Shown here: piece after piece, positions 61,756 through 64,000 of the stretch | How positions within the stretch are numbered: position 1 is the first letter of the stretch | Layout of the letters: each line of letters begins with the position of its first letter | NCBI GenBank assembly: GCA_019113005.1 | Contig: DXIE01000057.1 | Coordinates: 1 to 64,000, forward strand | From: Candidatus Butyricicoccus avistercoris | GTDB lineage: Bacteria; Bacillota; Clostridia; Oscillospirales; Butyricicoccaceae | Direction of reading: 5' to 3' | DNA length: 64,000 nucleotides | Position numbers and translations under genes: made by a program | The notes under the pieces: generated by a model | The model's database searches: none | The model's input: only the letters and a program-made list of their open reading frames with translations | Told to the model about the DNA's origin: nothing

Positions 61756-64000
61756 ATGGTGAAAAGCATACAGCAGTATGTAATTGTAGCTGGTGCTGGT
61801 ATCTCTGCTAAACCTCCTTCCAATCTTCCAAGTTGGTGGGAGTACAACAAGAAACTAATCGCTCAAATAAAAAAAGAGGCTTTGACGCTGTGCCCTGAAG
61901 CAGAAAAAATACTAGAATGTATAAATGTTGAAAACAAACTTCCTGTCCAATGCATATCTCAGGTTATTGTAAGTCAAGGTGCTGGAGAGAGCTATTTTCC
62001 ATTACTTGAGCTATTGAACAGCAAGACTCCAAATGATAACCATTTTGCATTGGCAGAACTGGCATGGCAAGGTAAATTAAAAGCTATTGTAACAACAAAT
62101 TTTGACTCACTTATTGAAACAGCATTTCGAAAGAAATCCATTCCACTTTATGTAACTGTACATAAGGAAGATTATTACGAAGCTTCACAGATAAAAACAT
62201 GTAGATTATTCAAAATCCACGGCTCAGTTTATGATAGTACTTCTATGATTGACACTATTAGCCAAAAAATGTTGGGATTGTCAAATGAGAAGCGGTTTGT
62301 TTTAGAAAATGTACTTGGTAACAGTGAAATCTTTGTAATCGGTTTCTCTGGCACAGATTTGGATTTTGATTTAGATTATATTCCATTTTCAAAAGCTTTA
62401 AATCAGGGAAGTAAACTAACATGGGTCATTCGTCCAAATAGCGAAGTTAATCCAAATATAATGCAACTTCAAAAACAATATCCTGATAATGTTCATGTAT
62501 GTGAAATGGAACTATCTGATTTCTTTTCATCTCTTAACATAAATATCCAAGAAAGTCAAGAAGTCTTAACATTAGATACAGATACAAAACTAGATAAAAG
62601 GATTGAAGAGTTGTTTTCATCTCCACATATTGGAGCACATGGATGTGTAGGTTATTGTCTTACTCTGCTGAGAATGATTGGAGACACTGAAGGTGCAAAA
62701 AAACTAGCTTCAATATACGAACAAAAAATAAACTGGTCTTCGTTAGATGTTCTTTCTGTAATGGGTATTAACGCACTTGCTATGCAAAAGATGTTTAGCA
62801 AAGATTGGAAAGGTGCTGTTCGAGTCTATAATGCTGTAATTCAATGCCACTTAGCGTTGGATCAAATATCTAAGTCTTTGCGTGCGTACACTACCCCAGA
62901 GCAATGCCAAGCACAGCAACTGGAAACCTGCAGAAATCTAACCTCTACATATATAAATCTTGCCACAGCATATTACTATATGGCTGTAGTAGACCATGCG
63001 GATACACTGAGTGATGCAAAAAAATATTTAGAACAAGCAAAAGAACAAGTTCAAGAGAAACCTGAGATTGCACAACATAGCCTCATCTTCTTTGGATTGG
63101 CAAGAGTTGAATATCAGCAAACTAAAGATATCGACCAATACATTGATAAGCTGCATGTTTGTCAACAGTTTGCTCAAAAAGAGCGAAAACTAGATACCCT
63201 AGTGGAAATTATGCTGGAAGAATGTAAAATTCACATGCAAATCGGAGAATATCCACTGGCTCATATGCTTTTAACTGACGTAAAAATTAGGCTAAAAAAT
63301 GTAGGCTCTAGTATGCTGGAGTCAATATGGGAAAAATTACACTCAGAATACCAACTCAGAACTGGAGTACACGCAAAATTGGTAACAGATGATGTACTTA
63401 GCACCCTAACGAGGTATGCAGATGAGATTGAACGAAAAATAATCATAATATATGAGGCAAAAAAGATAAAATCAGAACAAATATCATCTTTATTTTACCA
63501 ACTAGGTCTCAAATATCTATCCAAAGGAGCTTGGAAGCGTACTTGGGACTTAGCACAATGTTGCAATACTACTGCCTATACTGATATGCAAAAAGTAGAT
63601 GCATTATATATTCTTGGCTGCTCCGAGTTGGAACTAGCAAGATATTCGGAAGCCATCATCTCTTTTGAACATATCCTCAATATGGGAACCGGCATCAATG
63701 ACCTAAAATTAGGGTGGGCTCACTCAGAGCTCTGCCGTATATTTATTCGTAATAATGATATCTCTAAGGCTATCAGGCATTTCGAAGATAGTTTTGATAT
63801 CTTGCTGAATCTGGGAGATATGGAGCAACTAACAGAATCTGCTGCCAGTTGTATCATGGAGCTGTTTAGTAATAATTATATCAAACAGGCCGAAAAAGCA
63901 GCTACTCATTTATTAAGTGTTATTGATAATACAAATGCAGCAAACTTTAGAAAATATCTGGAACATTTACGCCTAACATATAATCAAAATGAAATTGAAA
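61756..64000 (+). CDS. SIR2-domain protein with helical-repeat C terminus, 3' end outside window
   Basis: Open without a stop from 61756 to the window edge, at least 748 codons, and absent from the supplied ORF track. The N-terminal SIR2-like NAD-binding domain (about 1-260) has VAGAGIS (residues 11-17, Gly13), TTNFDSL (Asn115, Asp117), KIHGS (catalytic His155) and IGFSGTDLDF (about 195-204). The C-terminal part (from about 270) is all helical, with repeats such as LATAYYYMAVVDHADTLSDA resembling TPR/alpha-solenoid. SIR2 proteins of this build are anti-phage NADases (for example ThsA, DSR). The start is set by the first ATG after an in-frame TAA at 61720; AAAGG lies 1 nt (ATG) or 4 nt (GTG at 61759) upstream, so the exact start is uncertain. 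Confidence 0.85.
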   Translation, partial: MVKSIQQYVIVAGAGISAKPPSNLPSWWEYNKKLIAQIKKEALTLCPEAEKILECINVENKLPVQCISQVIVSQGAGESYFPLLELLNSKTPNDNHFALAELAWQGKLKAIVTTNFDSLIETAFRKKSIPLYVTVHKEDYYEASQIKTCRLFKIHGSVYDSTSMIDTISQKMLGLSNEKRFVLENVLGNSEIFVIGFSGTDLDFDLDYIPFSKALNQGSKLTWVIRPNSEVNPNIMQLQKQYPDNVHVCEMELSDFFSSLNINIQESQEVLTLDTDTKLDKRIEELFSSPHIGAHGCVGYCLTLLRMIGDTEGAKKLASIYEQKINWSSLDVLSVMGINALAMQKMFSKDWKGAVRVYNAVIQCHLALDQISKSLRAYTTPEQCQAQQLETCRNLTSTYINLATAYYYMAVVDHADTLSDAKKYLEQAKEQVQEKPEIAQHSLIFFGLARVEYQQTKDIDQYIDKLHVCQQFAQKERKLDTLVEIMLEECKIHMQIGEYPLAHMLLTDVKIRLKNVGSSMLESIWEKLHSEYQLRTGVHAKLVTDDVLSTLTRYADEIERKIIIIYEAKKIKSEQISSLFYQLGLKYLSKGAWKRTWDLAQCCNTTAYTDMQKVDALYILGCSELELARYSEAIISFEHILNMGTGINDLKLGWAHSELCRIFIRNNDISKAIRHFEDSFDILLNLGDMEQLTESAASCIMELFSNNYIKQAEKAATHLLSVIDNTNAANFRKYLEHLRLTYNQNEIE

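Larger units (their letters stand above)
50822..64000. mobile_element. Probable integrated island at tRNA-Ser (left part)
   Basis: The region right of the tRNA-Ser contains a tyrosine integrase, toxin-type genes, conjugation-associated family genes (amidoligase, DUF960), an XRE regulator, a helicase and a SIR2 gene. Gene type and orientation change abruptly from the housekeeping/biosynthetic run to the left. No second copy of the tRNA 3' end is seen within the window, so the right end must lie beyond it. No conjugation or phage structural genes are present in this part. Confidence 0.75.

Noticed and set aside
61608-61850. 80-residue minus-strand ORF in front of the SIR2 gene
   Set aside because: Half of it is antisense to the SIR2 N terminus, no RBS or motif.
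1-64000. CRISPR array or rRNA operon
   Set aside because: No regularly spaced repeats of 25-40 bases and no rRNA signature found by eye on either strand.

Overview
The window is a contiguous piece of an A+T-rich Bacillota chromosome, most likely class Clostridia and plausibly the Oscillospirales (ruminococcal) group. Support: low-GC codon use, aGGAGG-type ribosome sites, hrcA-grpE-dnaK-dnaJ under a perfect CIRCE box, tig-clpP-clpX-lon-ysxC order, dnaG-rpoD overlap, HPr kinase (hprK), a ThiW-type thiamine precursor transporter gene and a flavodiiron protein (anaerobic lifestyle). No taxonomic marker such as 16S rRNA is present, so the family is inference.

Layout. 1-9.5 kb: the end of an M19 dipeptidase, thrC, a metallophosphoesterase, then the protein quality-control run tig, clpP, clpX, lon, ysxC. 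9.5-19.4 kb: two small proteins, ldh, an SLH-domain surface protein, a MerR regulator with a 1-deoxyxylulose-5-phosphate-synthase-like enzyme, a redox-active C_GCAxxG_C_C protein, a cell-wall amidase, a PHP phosphoesterase, hprK and rpmB. 19.5-29.8 kb: a small conserved ORF, a drug/metabolite-type exporter, rpoD-dnaG (minus), aroQ and an Xaa-Pro aminopeptidase, tatD, a MIF-like tautomerase, a flavodiiron protein, metA, and two adjacent half-size TauE/SafE genes. 29.8-35.4 kb: a seven-gene thiamine salvage operon (thiD-thiW-thiM-tenA-thiZ-thiX-thiY, minus strand) behind a TPP riboswitch and an intrinsic terminator. 35.5-42.4 kb: a NUDIX hydrolase, the heat-shock operon, and pncB (minus) with a probable NiaR operator. 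42.6-50.5 kb: a compact arginine operon argG-H-C-J-B-D-F.

A tRNA-Ser(GGA) at 50.7 kb marks a clear change of character. Everything to its right up to the window end reads as an integrated mobile or genomic island: a repeat-rich junction, a zeta-type toxin with a small overlapping partner gene, a tyrosine integrase, a truncated class II glutamine amidotransferase, an amidoligase with zinc ribbons, a DUF960 protein, an XRE-type repressor facing an operon of three zinc-ribbon membrane proteins (one with BspA-like leucine-rich repeats), a small methyltransferase overlapping a PLD-nuclease/superfamily-2 helicase gene, and finally a large SIR2-domain plus helical-repeat protein that runs off the right edge. 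The supplied ORF track misses that last gene. Its SIR2 motifs are intact, so it is a strong candidate for an NAD-depleting anti-phage effector. The methyltransferase/PLD-helicase/SIR2 neighbourhood is the best candidate in this window for an undescribed defence system. The right att site and the 3' end of the SIR2 gene lie outside the window.

The core part is ordinary housekeeping and biosynthesis with unusually readable regulation (CIRCE, TPP riboswitch, MerR 19-bp-spacer promoter, NiaR-like and ArgR-like sites). The last 13 kb is accessory DNA. All coordinates are read by eye; no similarity search was run.
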